A DNA stretch of 25,241 nucleotides from Giesbergeria sp. (GTDB taxonomy: Bacteria > Pseudomonadota > Gammaproteobacteria > Burkholderiales > Burkholderiaceae_C). This document shows positions 8,598 through 17,963 of this stretch, piece after piece. How positions within the stretch are numbered: position 1 is the first letter of the stretch; every line of letters starts with the position of its first letter. The notes beneath the pieces are model-generated. The model ran no database searches. It saw only the letters and a program-made list of their open reading frames with translations, and was not told the DNA's origin. Where the stretch lies: assembly GCA_017987055.1 (NCBI GenBank), contig JAGNUJ010000007.1:1-25241 (forward strand). The letters are read 5' to 3'. A program made the position numbers and the translations under genes.

Positions 8598-9344
8598 GTG
8601 TTGAATTTTTCTGCTGGCGTGCCGCGCCATATCGCCATCGTGATGGACGGCAACGGTCGCTGGGCTAAGCGGCGCTTTTTGCCGCGACTGGCTGGCCATA
8701 AGCAAGGCGTCACAGCGCTGCGCCACTGCACCCAAGCCTGCGTTGAGCGCGGCGTAGCAGTTCTCACGGTTTTTGCTTTTTCCTCCGAAAACTGGAATCG
8801 CCCCGATGATGAAGTCGCGGGACTGATGGACTTGTTGGCACTGGCGCTATCGCGCGAGGTGCCGCAGTTGCGCAAAGACGGCGTGCGCCTGTACTTTGTT
8901 GGCAACCGCCAAGCACTGTCAGACAAGGTGCGCGCCGGCCTAGAGCAGGCCGAAGCCGCCACCGCGCACAACACACGCTTGGTGCTCAATGTGTGTTTTA
9001 ACTACGGTGGCCGCTGGGACATTGCCCAAGCCGCCGCCACGCTGGCCGCACGCGGCGACGCCATCACCGAAGCCAGCTTGAACGCCGCCATGGCGCTGGC
9101 CCATGTGCCCGACCCTGATTTGTTGATTCGTACCGGTGGCGAAATGCGCCTGAGCAATTTTTTGCTGTGGCAAGCCGCCTACAGCGAGCTGGTGTTCAGC
9201 GACCGGCTGTGGCCGGAATTTGACGCGGCCGCGCTGGACGAGGCGATTGCCGCCTACCAAGCGCGCGAACGCCGTTTTGGCAAAACCTCTGAGCAAATTG
9301 CGCCCTCATCGTCGTTGTCATTGCCCGATGCCGCGCGTGCCTGA
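8598..9344 (+). CDS. uppS: Isoprenyl transferase (undecaprenyl diphosphate synthase)
   Basis: Adds cis isoprene units from IPP to farnesyl diphosphate to make undecaprenyl diphosphate, the lipid carrier for peptidoglycan and O-antigen. The 248 residues contain HIAIVMDGNGRW (11-22) with catalytic Asp17, FAFSSENWNRP (about 58-68) and RTGGEMRLSNFLLWQAAYSE (about 178-197). The start is taken as GTG at 8598: an in-frame TAG at 8583 excludes a much earlier start, and the only close alternative is TTG at 8601. The ribosome-binding site is weak. It is followed 9 nt later by cdsA. Confidence 0.94.
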   Translation: MLNFSAGVPRHIAIVMDGNGRWAKRRFLPRLAGHKQGVTALRHCTQACVERGVAVLTVFAFSSENWNRPDDEVAGLMDLLALALSREVPQLRKDGVRLYFVGNRQALSDKVRAGLEQAEAATAHNTRLVLNVCFNYGGRWDIAQAAATLAARGDAITEASLNAAMALAHVPDPDLLIRTGGEMRLSNFLLWQAAYSELVFSDRLWPEFDAAALDEAIAAYQARERRFGKTSEQIAPSSSLSLPDAARA

Positions 9345-9353
9345 AAGGCCTCC

Positions 9354-10205
9354 ATGCTGAAACAGCGTGTTCTCACCGCTTTGGTGTTGCTGGCAATTTT
9401 GTTGCCAGCTTTGTTTTATCCCTCGCCCTTGCCGTTTGCCATCGTCGTGTTGGTGCTGATGGCCGCCGGCGCGTGGGAGTGGGGGCGCATGAACGGCTGG
9501 GGGCAAGTGGGCGCGCTGGCCTTGGGCGCGGTGTGCGTGTTGCTGTGCGCAGTGAGCGCCCAACTCGGTTGGCTGGAGCGTCCGCTGACCCATGTCTGGG
9601 TCATCGGCGGCGCGCTGTGGGTGCTGGGCGGCGCGGTTTTATTGCGCGCCGGCGTGCCCGGCTGGCCGCGTATTCCGGCTGCCGTGCGGCTGGTGGTCGG
9701 CGTGCTGGCGCTGTGGCTGGCGTGGCTGGCGGTGGTGCAGGCGCGCATGATTGGCATCAATTTTTTGCTGTCGGTGCTGGCCTTGGTCTGGGTGGCCGAC
9801 ATCAGCGCCTACTTTGCCGGTCGCGCGTTTGGTCTGCGCTTTACCAAAAATAAATTGGCCCCCGCCATCAGCCCCGGCAAAAGCTGGGAAGGCGTGTGGG
9901 GCGGCGCTGTCGGCGTGGTGGTGCTGGCCTGGGTCTGGGTGGCAGTCGATGCTGCCGGCCACACCAGCGTGCCGAGTTTTTATACCGTGCTGGCCAACAA
10001 AGGCTGGTGGCTGCTGCTGCTGGCCGCGCTGTTTATGACGGCGATGAGCGTCGCCGGTGATTTGATTGAATCGCTGATCAAACGCAGCGCCGGCGTCAAA
10101 GACAGCAGCCATTTGTTGCCCGGCCACGGCGGGGTGCTGGATCGCGTCGATGCGCTGCTGCCCACTTTGCCGCTGGCCTTGATGCTTTATTCCTTGGTGT
10201 CCTAA
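9354..10205 (+). CDS. cdsA: Phosphatidate cytidylyltransferase (CDP-diglyceride synthase)
   Basis: Inner-membrane enzyme that joins CTP and phosphatidic acid to CDP-diacylglycerol, the branch point to all phospholipids. The 283 residues are very hydrophobic, with about seven or eight membrane segments. The C-terminal family signature is intact: SLIKRSAGVKDSSHLLPGHG followed by GVLDRVD (about residues 239-265), as is NKLAPAISPGKSWEG. AAAGG precedes the ATG. Its stop codon is immediately followed by the dxr ATG, so translation is probably coupled. Confidence 0.95.
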   Translation: MLKQRVLTALVLLAILLPALFYPSPLPFAIVVLVLMAAGAWEWGRMNGWGQVGALALGAVCVLLCAVSAQLGWLERPLTHVWVIGGALWVLGGAVLLRAGVPGWPRIPAAVRLVVGVLALWLAWLAVVQARMIGINFLLSVLALVWVADISAYFAGRAFGLRFTKNKLAPAISPGKSWEGVWGGAVGVVVLAWVWVAVDAAGHTSVPSFYTVLANKGWWLLLLAALFMTAMSVAGDLIESLIKRSAGVKDSSHLLPGHGGVLDRVDALLPTLPLALMLYSLVS

Positions 10206-11402
10206 ATGCAGATAAAACAACGGCTGACGGTTTTAGGTTCTACCGGTTCCATCGGTGTCAGTACGCTGGACGTGGTGGCACGCCACCCGGAGCGCTTTGA
10301 GGTGTTTGCCCTCAGCGCTGCTACCCAAGTTGATGCTTTGTTGGCGCAATGTGCCCAGTTCAAGCCACGTTACGCGGTGATGGCCAGCGATGCTCATGCA
10401 GCGCTGCTGGAAGAGAAAATACAGTCAAATAGCCTTCAAACCCAAGTAATACGTGCGGTATCAGCTCTTGAAATCATAGCATCGCATCCAGAGGTGGATA
10501 CGGTGATGGGTGCCATCGTCGGCGCTGCGGGCTTAGCTCCCTGCTTGGCGGCGGCGCGCGCGGGCAAGCGCTTGCTGCTGGCCAATAAAGAAGCGCTGGT
10601 GGTCGGCGGTGAGCTGTTTATGCAAGCCGTGCGCGACGGCGGTGCCACGCTGCTGCCGATTGACAGCGAGCATTCGGCCATTTTTCAGTCATTGCCCGAA
10701 GACCCCCGCACCTGGGCGCAGCGCGTCGACAAAATTATTTTGACCGCCTCGGGCGGGCCGTTTCGCCAGCGCGCGCCCGATACGCTGCGCCACGTCACGC
10801 CCAGCCAAGCCTGCGCGCACCCCAATTGGGTGATGGGGCGCAAAATTTCTATCGACTCGGCCACCATGATGAACAAAGCGCTGGAAGTGATTGAGGCGCG
10901 CTATTTGTTTGGGCTGGCGCCGGACAAGCTGGACGTGGTGATCCACCCGCAAAGCGTCATCCATTCGATGGTGCAGTACCACGACACCTCGGTGGTGGCG
11001 CAGCTGGGCACGCCCGATATGCGCGTGCCGATTGCTTATGGCTTGGCTTGGCCTGAAAGAGTGGCTTCTGGGGCTACAGCCCTTGATTTCCATGCGCTGA
11101 GCGCTATGACTTTTGAGGCGATTGACGACCACGGCCATCCAGAGCGCTTCCCCGGTTTGCGCTTGGCATGGGAGGCGCTGGCCGCGCCCACCGGCACCAC
11201 GGCGGTGCTGAACGCGGCCAACGAGGTGGCGGTGGCGGCGTTTTTAGATGAACGCATCCGTTTTGACCAAATTCACGCGGTCAATGAGGCAACTTTGGCG
11301 GCGGTGCTGCCCTCCAACCCCGATTCACTCGAAGCCTTGTTGGCGCTGGACGCCAGCGCCCGCGCCTACGCTGAGCGCAATGTCGCCAGCATGGCCGTCT
11401 GA
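10206..11402 (+). CDS. dxr: 1-deoxy-D-xylulose 5-phosphate reductoisomerase
   Basis: Converts DXP to 2-C-methyl-D-erythritol 4-phosphate with NADPH, the committed step of the non-mevalonate isoprenoid pathway that feeds UppS. The 398 residues carry the NADPH loop VLGSTGSIG (9-17), [11 protein letters not shown], the metal-site [29 protein letters not shown] and LNAANEVAV near the end. The start directly abuts the cdsA stop. Residues about 72-93 are encoded by an AT-rich block with ATA, GTA, TCA and CTT codons unlike the rest of the gene. It aligns without a gap to E. coli Dxr from memory, so length is unaffected (see repeat copy D). Confidence 0.97.
   Translation: MQIKQRLTVLGSTGSIGVSTLDVVARHPERFEVFALSAATQVDALLAQCAQFKPRYAVMASDAHAALLEEKIQSNSLQTQVIRAVSALEIIASHPEVDTVMGAIVGAAGLAPCLAAARAGKRLLLANKEALVVGGELFMQAVRDGGATLLPIDSEHSAIFQSLPEDPRTWAQRVDKIILTASGGPFRQRAPDTLRHVTPSQACAHPNWVMGRKISIDSATMMNKALEVIEARYLFGLAPDKLDVVIHPQSVIHSMVQYHDTSVVAQLGTPDMRVPIAYGLAWPERVASGATALDFHALSAMTFEAIDDHGHPERFPGLRLAWEALAAPTGTTAVLNAANEVAVAAFLDERIRFDQIHAVNEATLAAVLPSNPDSLEALLALDASARAYAERNVASMAV
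10426..10479 (+). repeat. Repeat copy D (inside dxr)
   Basis: AT-rich 54-bp segment in frame within dxr. It shares ATACGTGCG (10449-10457) with copy A, a CAAATAGCCT start resembling the GGCCTCTA start of copies A and B, and a TCAGCT...TAG end. Its GCT codon (10464) is in the same register as in copies B and C. Confidence 0.5.
11063..11117 (+). repeat. Possible repeat copy E (inside dxr)
   Basis: GGGCTACAGCCCTT (11071-11084) matches copy C in lpxB at 13 of 14 positions, and TGCGCT and GCTAT follow at matching spacing. However, the encoded residues LDF..LSA.TF are conserved in the DXR family, so an inserted repeat is doubtful here and chance or codon convergence is possible. Confidence 0.3.
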
Positions 11403-11431
11403 GTGCTGTTTTTGTTGCGGGAGCTTTCGCC

Positions 11432-12796
11432 ATGTTGATGACGGTTGTGGCTTTTGTGGTGGCGCTGGGTATCTTGATTGCCGTGCACGAGTACGGCCAC
11501 TACCGAGTGGCCGTCGCTTGCGGTGTCAAGGTGTTGCGCTTTTCGGTCGGCTTTGGCCAGCCGCTGCTGCGCTGGCAGCCCAAGGGCTCGCCGACGGAGT
11601 TTGTGATTGGTGCCTTTCCGCTGGGCGGCTATGTGCGCATGTTGGACGAGCGCGAAGCACCGGTGCCCGAGCACGAGCGGCATTTGGCTTTCAACACCCA
11701 GCCGCTGCGCGCCCGCGCGGCCATCGTCGCTGCCGGGCCGGTGGCCAATTTGCTGCTGGCCGTTTTGCTCTATGCCAGCGTCAACTGGATGGGTATGCAA
11801 GAGCCGATGGCTTATCTGGCGCGCCCGGTGCAGGGATCTATTGCCGAATCCGCCGGCCTGCAGGGCGGCGAGTTGGTGCGCAATGCCGCCTTAGGCGGTG
11901 ACGAAGTGCGCCCAGTGCGCTCGTTTGACGACCTGCGCTGGATGTTGACGCGCGGCGCGCTGGACGGCCAATCGGTGCGGCTGGAGCTGGAAAGCACGCC
12001 GGGCGCCTCGCTGCGCACAGTGGTGCTGCCGCTGGGCGAGATTGATGCCAGTCAAGCTGACGCGCAGCTACTCTACAAAGTCGGCCTCGTCGGCCCGTGG
12101 ACGCGCCCGGTGATTGGTGAAGTGATGGACGGCGGCGCTGGCCAGCGCGCCGGTCTGCGCAAGGACGACTTGGTGCTGCAAGTAGGCGATGCCCAGGTAC
12201 ACGACGGTCAGCAGTTGCGGATGTTGATTCGCGCTGCGGTGCGTGATGGCCAACCGCTGAGCCAGCCGTGGCTGATTGAGCGCGATGGTCGCCAGCTGAC
12301 GTTAGAGGTCGCGCCCGATGTGCACACCGATGACAGCGGCACGGTGGGTCGCATCAGCGCCTTTGTTGGCGAGCCACCCAAATTCACCACCGTGCAATAC
12401 GGCCTGCTTGAAGGCTTGTGGAATGGCGTGACGCGCACTTGGGAGGTGTCGGTGCTGTCGCTGCGCATGATGGGGCGCATGGTCATTGGCGAGGCTTCGC
12501 TGAAGAATCTGAGCGGTCCGCTGACGATTGCCGATTACGCCGGGCGCTCGGCCAGCATGGGTTTGACACAGTATTTGGTGTTTTTAGCGCTGATTAGCGT
12601 CAGTTTAGGCGTGCTTAACCTGCTGCCGCTGCCTGTCTTGGACGGGGGGCACCTGATGTATTATCTTTGGGAGGCGATCACGGGAAAAAGCCCGTCTGAT
12701 CTCTGGATGGAGCGCTTGCAGCGCGGCGGTGTTGCGGTGCTGCTGCTCATGATGTCCATCGCCATGTTCAACGATATCACCCGGCTTTTTGGCTAA
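11432..12796 (+). CDS. rseP: Site-2 intramembrane metalloprotease RseP
   Basis: Inner-membrane zinc protease that makes the second cut in the anti-sigma-E factor, releasing the envelope stress sigma factor; it also clears remnant signal peptides. The 454 residues show the zinc motif HEYGH (19-23) in the first membrane helix, two periplasmic PDZ domains (about 110-200 and 210-300) and the third zinc ligand in NLLPLPVLDGGH (about 392-403) near the last helices. A GGGAG site precedes the ATG. It lies 29 nt after dxr and just before bamA, matching its role in outer-membrane protein homeostasis. Confidence 0.95.
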   Translation: MLMTVVAFVVALGILIAVHEYGHYRVAVACGVKVLRFSVGFGQPLLRWQPKGSPTEFVIGAFPLGGYVRMLDEREAPVPEHERHLAFNTQPLRARAAIVAAGPVANLLLAVLLYASVNWMGMQEPMAYLARPVQGSIAESAGLQGGELVRNAALGGDEVRPVRSFDDLRWMLTRGALDGQSVRLELESTPGASLRTVVLPLGEIDASQADAQLLYKVGLVGPWTRPVIGEVMDGGAGQRAGLRKDDLVLQVGDAQVHDGQQLRMLIRAAVRDGQPLSQPWLIERDGRQLTLEVAPDVHTDDSGTVGRISAFVGEPPKFTTVQYGLLEGLWNGVTRTWEVSVLSLRMMGRMVIGEASLKNLSGPLTIADYAGRSASMGLTQYLVFLALISVSLGVLNLLPLPVLDGGHLMYYLWEAITGKSPSDLWMERLQRGGVAVLLLMMSIAMFNDITRLFG

Positions 12797-12804
12797 CTTT
12801 TCGT

Positions 12805-12825
12805 CCACCGTGATTACAACGGTGG
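12805..12825 (+). other. Hairpin between rseP and bamA
   Basis: CCACCGT (12805-12811) and ACGGTGG (12819-12825) form a perfect 7-bp stem with a 7-nt loop. There is no T-tract, so it is not a terminator. It ends 14 nt before the chosen bamA ATG, where no standard Shine-Dalgarno sequence is visible. Confidence 0.5.
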
Positions 12826-12839
12826 CACCCGCTTCATTC

Positions 12840-15137
12840 ATGAAAAAAAACCTCCATCGCTTTGGCGTACGCACCGCGTGTGCCGCAGCCGCCATGATTT
12901 TTGCTGCTCAGGCGGCCTGGGCACTGGAGCCCTTCAAAGTGCAAGACATTCGCATTGAGGGGCTACAACGCGTGGAGCCAGGCACTGTTTTTGCCTCGAT
13001 GCCGATGCGCGTCGGTGACGATTACAACGACGAAAAAGGCGCTGCTGCCATTCGCTCTTTGTTTGCACTGGGCTTGTTCAAGGACGTGCGCTTAGAGGCC
13101 AACGGCAACGTGCTGGTGGTGGTGGTGCAAGAGCGCCCCACCATTGCCGACGTCGAATTTGCCGGCTCGCGTGAGTTTGACAAAGAGGCGCTCAAGCGCA
13201 GCATGCGCGATGTCGGCCTTAGCGATGGCCGCCCATTTGACAAAGCTCTGGCTGATCGTGCTGAGCAAGAGCTCAAGCGCCAGTACTTGAACAAGAGCTT
13301 TTATGCAGTCGATGTGGTCACCACCGTGACCCCTATCGAGCGCAACCGCGTCAATCTGACTTTCACCGTTATCGAAGGTGCGCCAGCGCGCATCAAAGAG
13401 ATGCGCATTGTCGGCAACAAAGCTTTCAGTGAGTCCACGCTGACTGGTTTGTTTGAGCAAGACACTGGCGGTTGGCTGAGCTGGTACACCAAGTCCGACC
13501 GCTACGCCCGCTCTAAACTCAATGCCGATTTGGAAACCTTGCGCTCCTACTATTTGCAGCGCGGCTACCTTGAGTTTCGTATCGACTCGACACAAGTGGC
13601 GATGTCTCCCGATAAAGAAAGTATCTCCGTCGCTGTTAACGTGACGGAAGGTGAGCGCTATGTAGTTTCGGGCGTACAGCTTGAAGGCAACTACCTCGAT
13701 CGCGAGGATGAGTTCAAGTCGCTGGTAAAGATTGTTCCGGGCGAGCCCTACAACGCCGATCAGGTGGCTGAGACGACTAAGGCATTTTCAGACCATTTCA
13801 GTAACTTTGGTTTTGCTTTTGCGCGTGTCGAGGCCGTGCCAGAAATTGACCGCCAAAATAACCGCGTTGCTATCGTGGTGCAGGCTGAGCCAAGCCGGCG
13901 TGCTTATGTGCGGCGCATCAACGTGGCCGGTAACAACCGCACCCGCGACGAAGTAGTGCGGCGCGAATTTCGCCAGTTTGAAGCCTCGTGGTATGACGGC
14001 GACAAAATCAAGCTCTCGCGCGACCGTGTCGATCGCTTGGGCTATTTCACCGATGTGAACGTGGAGACACAAGAAGTGCCAGGCGCGCCCGATCAGGTTG
14101 ATTTGGTCGTTACCGTGGTCGAAAAGCCGACGGGCTCGTTGCAGTTAGGCGCTGGTTTTTCGAGTGCTGAAAAAGTGTCGTTGTCGTTTGCGGTCAAACA
14201 AGAAAACGCCTTTGGCTCGGGTAACTACCTAGGCGTTGAAGTCAACACCAGCAAGTACCGCCGCACTTTGGTGTTGAGCACCACAGACCCGTATTTCACG
14301 GCCGATGGCGTCTCGCGCACGTTGGATTTGTACTACCGCACCGACAAGCCTTACGAAGACCAAGGCGGCAACTACGAGCTGGTGACAAAGGGAGCGAGCA
14401 TCCGTTTTGGCGTGCCGTTTAGCGAAACCGACACGGTTTTCTTTGGTGCCGGTGTCGAAGGTGTATCGATCAAGCCCGGCACTAATATTCCGGCAGCGTA
14501 TTTGGACTACGCCGAGCGTTTTGGCTACAACAGTACCTCGGTGCCGCTGACAGTGGGTTGGTCGCGCGATGACCGCGATAGCGCTTTGGCACCCAATTCG
14601 GGGCGTTACCAGCGGCTCAATTCAGAGTGGTCTATTGCGGGTGATGCGCGTTATGTGCGAGCCAATTATCAATACCAGCAATATGTGCCGTTGAACAAGA
14701 AATTCACTTTGGCATTTAATGGCGAGCTGGGCTGGGGCAAGGGCATGAGCGACCGTCCTTTCCCGGTGTTTAAGAACTTTTATTCGGGTGGTCTTGGCTC
14801 GGTGCGCGGCTTTGACCAAGGTACGCTCGGGCCGCGCGATGTGACCGGTGCCTCGCTGGGCGGCCCGAAAAAGTTGACCCTCAATGCTGAGTTGATGGCA
14901 CCATTTCCCGGTGCGGGTAACGATCGTACATTGCGTGTATTTACCTTTGTCGATGTGGGTAACGTCTATGGCGACAACGAGAAAATAACCTTTAGTGATA
15001 TGCGTGCCTCTGCTGGCGTGGGCTTGAGCTGGATTTCTCCGCTCGGTCCTTTGCGTATTGCCTTTGCCCAGCCGGTGCGTAAGTTTGCCGGCGATAGAAT
15101 CCAGAAACTGCAATTCCAGATTGGAACATCTTTCTAA
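12840..15137 (+). CDS. bamA: Outer membrane protein assembly factor BamA
   Basis: Omp85-family core of the BAM complex, which folds beta-barrel proteins into the outer membrane. The 765 residues begin with a signal peptide (KK near the N-terminus, hydrophobic Ala stretch, cleavage after AAWA at about 28), followed by five POTRA domains (about 30-425; the first begins FKVQDIRIEGLQRVEPG) and a 16-strand barrel. The barrel contains the lid-loop motif VRGF (about 655) and ends in Phe, the usual outer-membrane signal. I chose the ATG at 12840 because it starts the signal peptide directly; an in-frame TTG at 12789 overlaps rseP. The ribosome-binding site is poor. The stop overlaps the skp start by 1 nt. 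Confidence 0.95.
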   Translation: MKKNLHRFGVRTACAAAAMIFAAQAAWALEPFKVQDIRIEGLQRVEPGTVFASMPMRVGDDYNDEKGAAAIRSLFALGLFKDVRLEANGNVLVVVVQERPTIADVEFAGSREFDKEALKRSMRDVGLSDGRPFDKALADRAEQELKRQYLNKSFYAVDVVTTVTPIERNRVNLTFTVIEGAPARIKEMRIVGNKAFSESTLTGLFEQDTGGWLSWYTKSDRYARSKLNADLETLRSYYLQRGYLEFRIDSTQVAMSPDKESISVAVNVTEGERYVVSGVQLEGNYLDREDEFKSLVKIVPGEPYNADQVAETTKAFSDHFSNFGFAFARVEAVPEIDRQNNRVAIVVQAEPSRRAYVRRINVAGNNRTRDEVVRREFRQFEASWYDGDKIKLSRDRVDRLGYFTDVNVETQEVPGAPDQVDLVVTVVEKPTGSLQLGAGFSSAEKVSLSFAVKQENAFGSGNYLGVEVNTSKYRRTLVLSTTDPYFTADGVSRTLDLYYRTDKPYEDQGGNYELVTKGASIRFGVPFSETDTVFFGAGVEGVSIKPGTNIPAAYLDYAERFGYNSTSVPLTVGWSRDDRDSALAPNSGRYQRLNSEWSIAGDARYVRANYQYQQYVPLNKKFTLAFNGELGWGKGMSDRPFPVFKNFYSGGLGSVRGFDQGTLGPRDVTGASLGGPKKLTLNAELMAPFPGAGNDRTLRVFTFVDVGNVYGDNEKITFSDMRASAGVGLSWISPLGPLRIAFAQPVRKFAGDRIQKLQFQIGTSF

Positions 15138-15655
15138 TGACCTCCTTTTCACGCCATCTCCCCCTAGCCCTTGTGTTGGGTTCGTTGGTTGCCGTAGCAC
15201 CAGCCTACGCAGAAGAATTTAAGGCCGGCTTTGTCAACACCGATCGCGTGTTCCGCGAGGCCAATACCGCTAAAGCGGCGCAGGCCAAGCTGGAGCAAGA
15301 GTTTTCGCGCCGCGAAAAAGAGCTGATCGACATGGGTAACACGCTCAAGACAGCTACCGAAAAATTTGAGCGCGATGCCCCGACTTTGGCTGAGAGCCAG
15401 CGCACGACGCGCCAGCGCCAGTTGGTTGACCAAGACCGTGACTTTCAGCGCAAGCGCCGTGAGTTCCAAGAAGACCTGAACGCCCGCAAAAACGAAGAAC
15501 TGGCGCAAGTGCTAGAGCGCGCCAACAAGGTGGTCAAGCAAGTTGCTGAAGCTGAAAAGTACGATGTGATCTTGCAAGAAGCCGTCTATATCAACCCCAA
15601 GCACGACATCACTGACAAGGTGCTCAAGGCTTTGAATGCTGCGCCTGCCAAATAA
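15137..15655 (+). CDS. skp: Periplasmic chaperone Skp/OmpH
   Basis: Trimeric periplasmic holdase that escorts unfolded outer-membrane proteins to BAM. The 172 residues have a signal peptide with probable cleavage after PAYA (about residue 25), a short beta segment (KAGFVNTDRVFRE), then a long charged helical hairpin (about 45-140) rich in Lys, Arg, Glu and Gln, and a final segment, YDVILQEAVYINPKHDITDK, typical of OmpH. The ATG overlaps the bamA TAA (TAATG), so translation is probably coupled. Confidence 0.93.
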   Translation: MTSFSRHLPLALVLGSLVAVAPAYAEEFKAGFVNTDRVFREANTAKAAQAKLEQEFSRREKELIDMGNTLKTATEKFERDAPTLAESQRTTRQRQLVDQDRDFQRKRREFQEDLNARKNEELAQVLERANKVVKQVAEAEKYDVILQEAVYINPKHDITDKVLKALNAAPAK

Positions 15656-15685
15656 ACACTGGCAGCACACTGGGGCGGTGCCAAG

Positions 15686-16675
15686 ATGAGCCTGCGTCTT
15701 GCGCAATTTATTGAGGCGCTTGGCGGAACACTCGAAGGCAATGCGGCGCAGAGCATTAACGCTTTAGCGCCACTAGACAGTGCCGGTCCCCAAGACCTGA
15801 GCTTTCTGAGCAATCCGCGTTACCAGCAACAACTGGCCGCCTCCCAGGCGGCCTGTGTCATTGTGGCACCTGCTCAGCGCCAGTTGGCGATGGCGCGTGG
15901 TGCTTGCATCGTTGCTGACGACCCCTACGTTTACTTCGCCCGTGCCACCCAGCTTTGGAAAAAGCACCACCGCCCGTTGGTTTTGGCTGGTGTACATCCG
16001 AGTGCGGTAGTCGATGCCACGGCTGTCGTTCACCCCAGCGCATCAATTGGTCCGCTGTGCGTGGTCGAACGCGGCGCGCACATTGGCGCCAACACCGTAC
16101 TCAAATCGCGTGTCACTGTGGGCGAGGACTGCCGTATCGGCGCGCGTTGCATCCTGCACGCTGGCGTGGTGATTGGCGCTGATGGCTTTGGCTTTGCCCA
16201 GCAGCAAGGGGTGTGGATCAAGATTGAGCAGCTCGGCGCAGTGCGCATTGGTGACGATGTCGAAATTGGTGCCAACACTTGTGTTGACCGAGGGGCATTG
16301 CAAGACACGGTGATTGAAGACGGTGTCAAGCTCGATAACTTGGTGCAGGTTGGGCACAACGTGCACATTGGTCGCCACAGCGCGATGGCTGGCTGCGTTG
16401 GCATTGCCGGCAGCGCCACGATTGGCGCGCATTGCACCGTCGGCGGCGGTGGCATTGTGCTAGGTCACCTGACGCTAGCCGATAACGTCCACATCTCAGC
16501 TGCTACGGTGGTGACACGCTCTTTGCCCAAGTCGGGGCACTACACCGGCATGTTTCCCATAGATGACAATGCGCATTGGGAAAAAAACGCTGCCACCCTC
16601 AAACAATTGCACAGCCTGCGCGAGCGCATCAAGGCACTAGAGCAGTCTCTTAAAGCCCGAGCTACAGCAGCATGA
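15686..16675 (+). CDS. lpxD: UDP-3-O-acyl-glucosamine N-acyltransferase
   Basis: Third step of lipid A synthesis: transfers a 3-hydroxyacyl chain from acyl-ACP to the amino group of UDP-3-O-acyl-glucosamine. The 329 residues have an N-terminal uridine-binding domain (about 1-100), a left-handed beta helix of hexapeptide repeats (about 102-280) and a C-terminal helix (about 297-325). His224 in QVGHN corresponds to the catalytic His of E. coli LpxD, and GADGFGF (164-170) is conserved. No strong ribosome-binding site is seen before the ATG at 15686. It lies 30 nt after skp and 16 nt before fabZ. Confidence 0.96.
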   Translation: MSLRLAQFIEALGGTLEGNAAQSINALAPLDSAGPQDLSFLSNPRYQQQLAASQAACVIVAPAQRQLAMARGACIVADDPYVYFARATQLWKKHHRPLVLAGVHPSAVVDATAVVHPSASIGPLCVVERGAHIGANTVLKSRVTVGEDCRIGARCILHAGVVIGADGFGFAQQQGVWIKIEQLGAVRIGDDVEIGANTCVDRGALQDTVIEDGVKLDNLVQVGHNVHIGRHSAMAGCVGIAGSATIGAHCTVGGGGIVLGHLTLADNVHISAATVVTRSLPKSGHYTGMFPIDDNAHWEKNAATLKQLHSLRERIKALEQSLKARATAA

Positions 16676-16691
16676 ACGGAAGAATAATTCG

Positions 16692-17147
16692 ATGATGGAT
16701 ATCCACGCAATTCTCAAGCAGCTACCGCACCGCTATCCATTTTTGCTAGTGGACAAGGTGCTTGAGCTCGAGCGCAACACCCGCATTAAGGCGATTAAAA
16801 ACGTCACTTTCAACGAGCCCTACTTTATGGGGCACTTTCCCGGCCACCCGGTGATGCCGGGCGTGTTGATTTTGGAAGCACTCGCTCAAGCCGCCGGCTT
16901 GCTGGCCTTTGATGCGATGGGCAAAGTGCCCGATGCCGATAATATTTATTACTTTGTCGGCATCGACGGTGCGCGTTTCAAACGCCCGGTCGAGCCGGGT
17001 GATCAGCTGATTTTGTCGGTCACCATTGACCGTGTGCGCGGCGGTATTTGGAAGTTCAAAGGCGTGGCCAGCGTGATGGACGAGGTCGCCTGCGAAGCCG
17101 AGCTGATGTGTACCATGCGCAACGTGAGCGGTGTAAAAGCAGATTAA
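16692..17147 (+). CDS. fabZ: 3-hydroxyacyl-ACP dehydratase FabZ
   Basis: Dehydrates 3-hydroxyacyl-ACP to trans-2-enoyl-ACP in fatty acid elongation. It competes with LpxA and LpxD for 3-hydroxyacyl-ACP, so its place between them is meaningful. The 151 residues form one hot-dog domain with [11 protein letters not shown] (11-21), catalytic His48 in [11 protein letters not shown] and Glu62 in LEALAQAAG. The double ATG (16692 and 16695) leaves the exact start open by one codon; GGAAG lies upstream. It matches the usual family length of 144-155. Confidence 0.97.
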   Translation: MMDIHAILKQLPHRYPFLLVDKVLELERNTRIKAIKNVTFNEPYFMGHFPGHPVMPGVLILEALAQAAGLLAFDAMGKVPDADNIYYFVGIDGARFKRPVEPGDQLILSVTIDRVRGGIWKFKGVASVMDEVACEAELMCTMRNVSGVKAD

Positions 17148-17170
17148 CCAGTAAGAGGCGTTCGTTTGCT

Positions 17171-17959
17171 GTGAGCTTGATTCACCCCACCGCCCTGATT
17201 GCCGAGGGTGCCCGCCTAGACCCCAGCGTCAGCGTCGGGCCGTATGCCGTGATTGGTGCCAACGTCACCATTGGAGCCAACACGACTATTGGCGCGCACT
17301 GCGTGATTGAAGGCCACACCACCCTTGGCCAAGACAACCGCGTTTTTCAGTTCGCCTCGCTGGGCGGCGCACCGCAGGACAAAAAATACGCCGGCGAGCC
17401 AACGCGTTTGGTGATCGGTGACCGCAACACCGTGCGCGAGTTTTGCACCTTCAACACCGGCACCACGCAAGACGACGGCGTGACCCGGATTGGCGACGAC
17501 AACTGGATCATGGCCTACGTGCACATTGCGCACGATTGCGTTGTCGGCAACCAAACCATCCTCGCCAACAACGCCACCTTGGCCGGCCATGTGCAGATCG
17601 GTGACTACGCCATCATTGGCGGCTTGACCGGCTTGCACCAATTCACCCAAGTGGGTGCGCACGTCATGGCCGGTTTTGCCAGCCACATCTCGCAAGACGT
17701 GCCGCCGTTCATGATGGTCGATGGCAACCCGCTGGCGGTGCGCGGCTTGAACCTTGAAGGCCTGCGCCGGCGCGGGTTTTCGCCCGAACGCCTCAGCGCC
17801 ATCAAGCAAATGCACCGCCTGCTGTACCGCCAAGGGCTGACGCTGGATGCTGCCCGCAGCGCCATCGCCGCGCTGCCCGAGCAGCACCCGCAAGCGGCTG
17901 CCGACATTGCCGCCATGCTCGATTTTTTAAACACCTCCGCGCGCGGCATTGCGCGCTGA
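17171..17959 (+). CDS. lpxA: UDP-N-acetylglucosamine acyltransferase
   Basis: First step of lipid A synthesis: transfers a 3-hydroxyacyl chain from ACP to the 3-OH of UDP-GlcNAc. The 262 residues, identical in length to E. coli LpxA, form a left-handed beta helix (about 1-185) and a C-terminal helical domain (about 190-262). His121 in HIAHD corresponds to catalytic His125 of E. coli. At the acyl-length ruler position (E. coli Gly173) this protein has Phe169 in AHVMAGFAS, suggesting a shorter acyl chain. The GTG at 17171 gives the family N-terminus SLIHPTALI with AGAGG upstream; an in-frame ATG at 17048 lies inside fabZ. Confidence 0.95.
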   Translation: MSLIHPTALIAEGARLDPSVSVGPYAVIGANVTIGANTTIGAHCVIEGHTTLGQDNRVFQFASLGGAPQDKKYAGEPTRLVIGDRNTVREFCTFNTGTTQDDGVTRIGDDNWIMAYVHIAHDCVVGNQTILANNATLAGHVQIGDYAIIGGLTGLHQFTQVGAHVMAGFASHISQDVPPFMMVDGNPLAVRGLNLEGLRRRGFSPERLSAIKQMHRLLYRQGLTLDAARSAIAALPEQHPQAAADIAAMLDFLNTSARGIAR

Positions 17960-17963
17960 CGCC

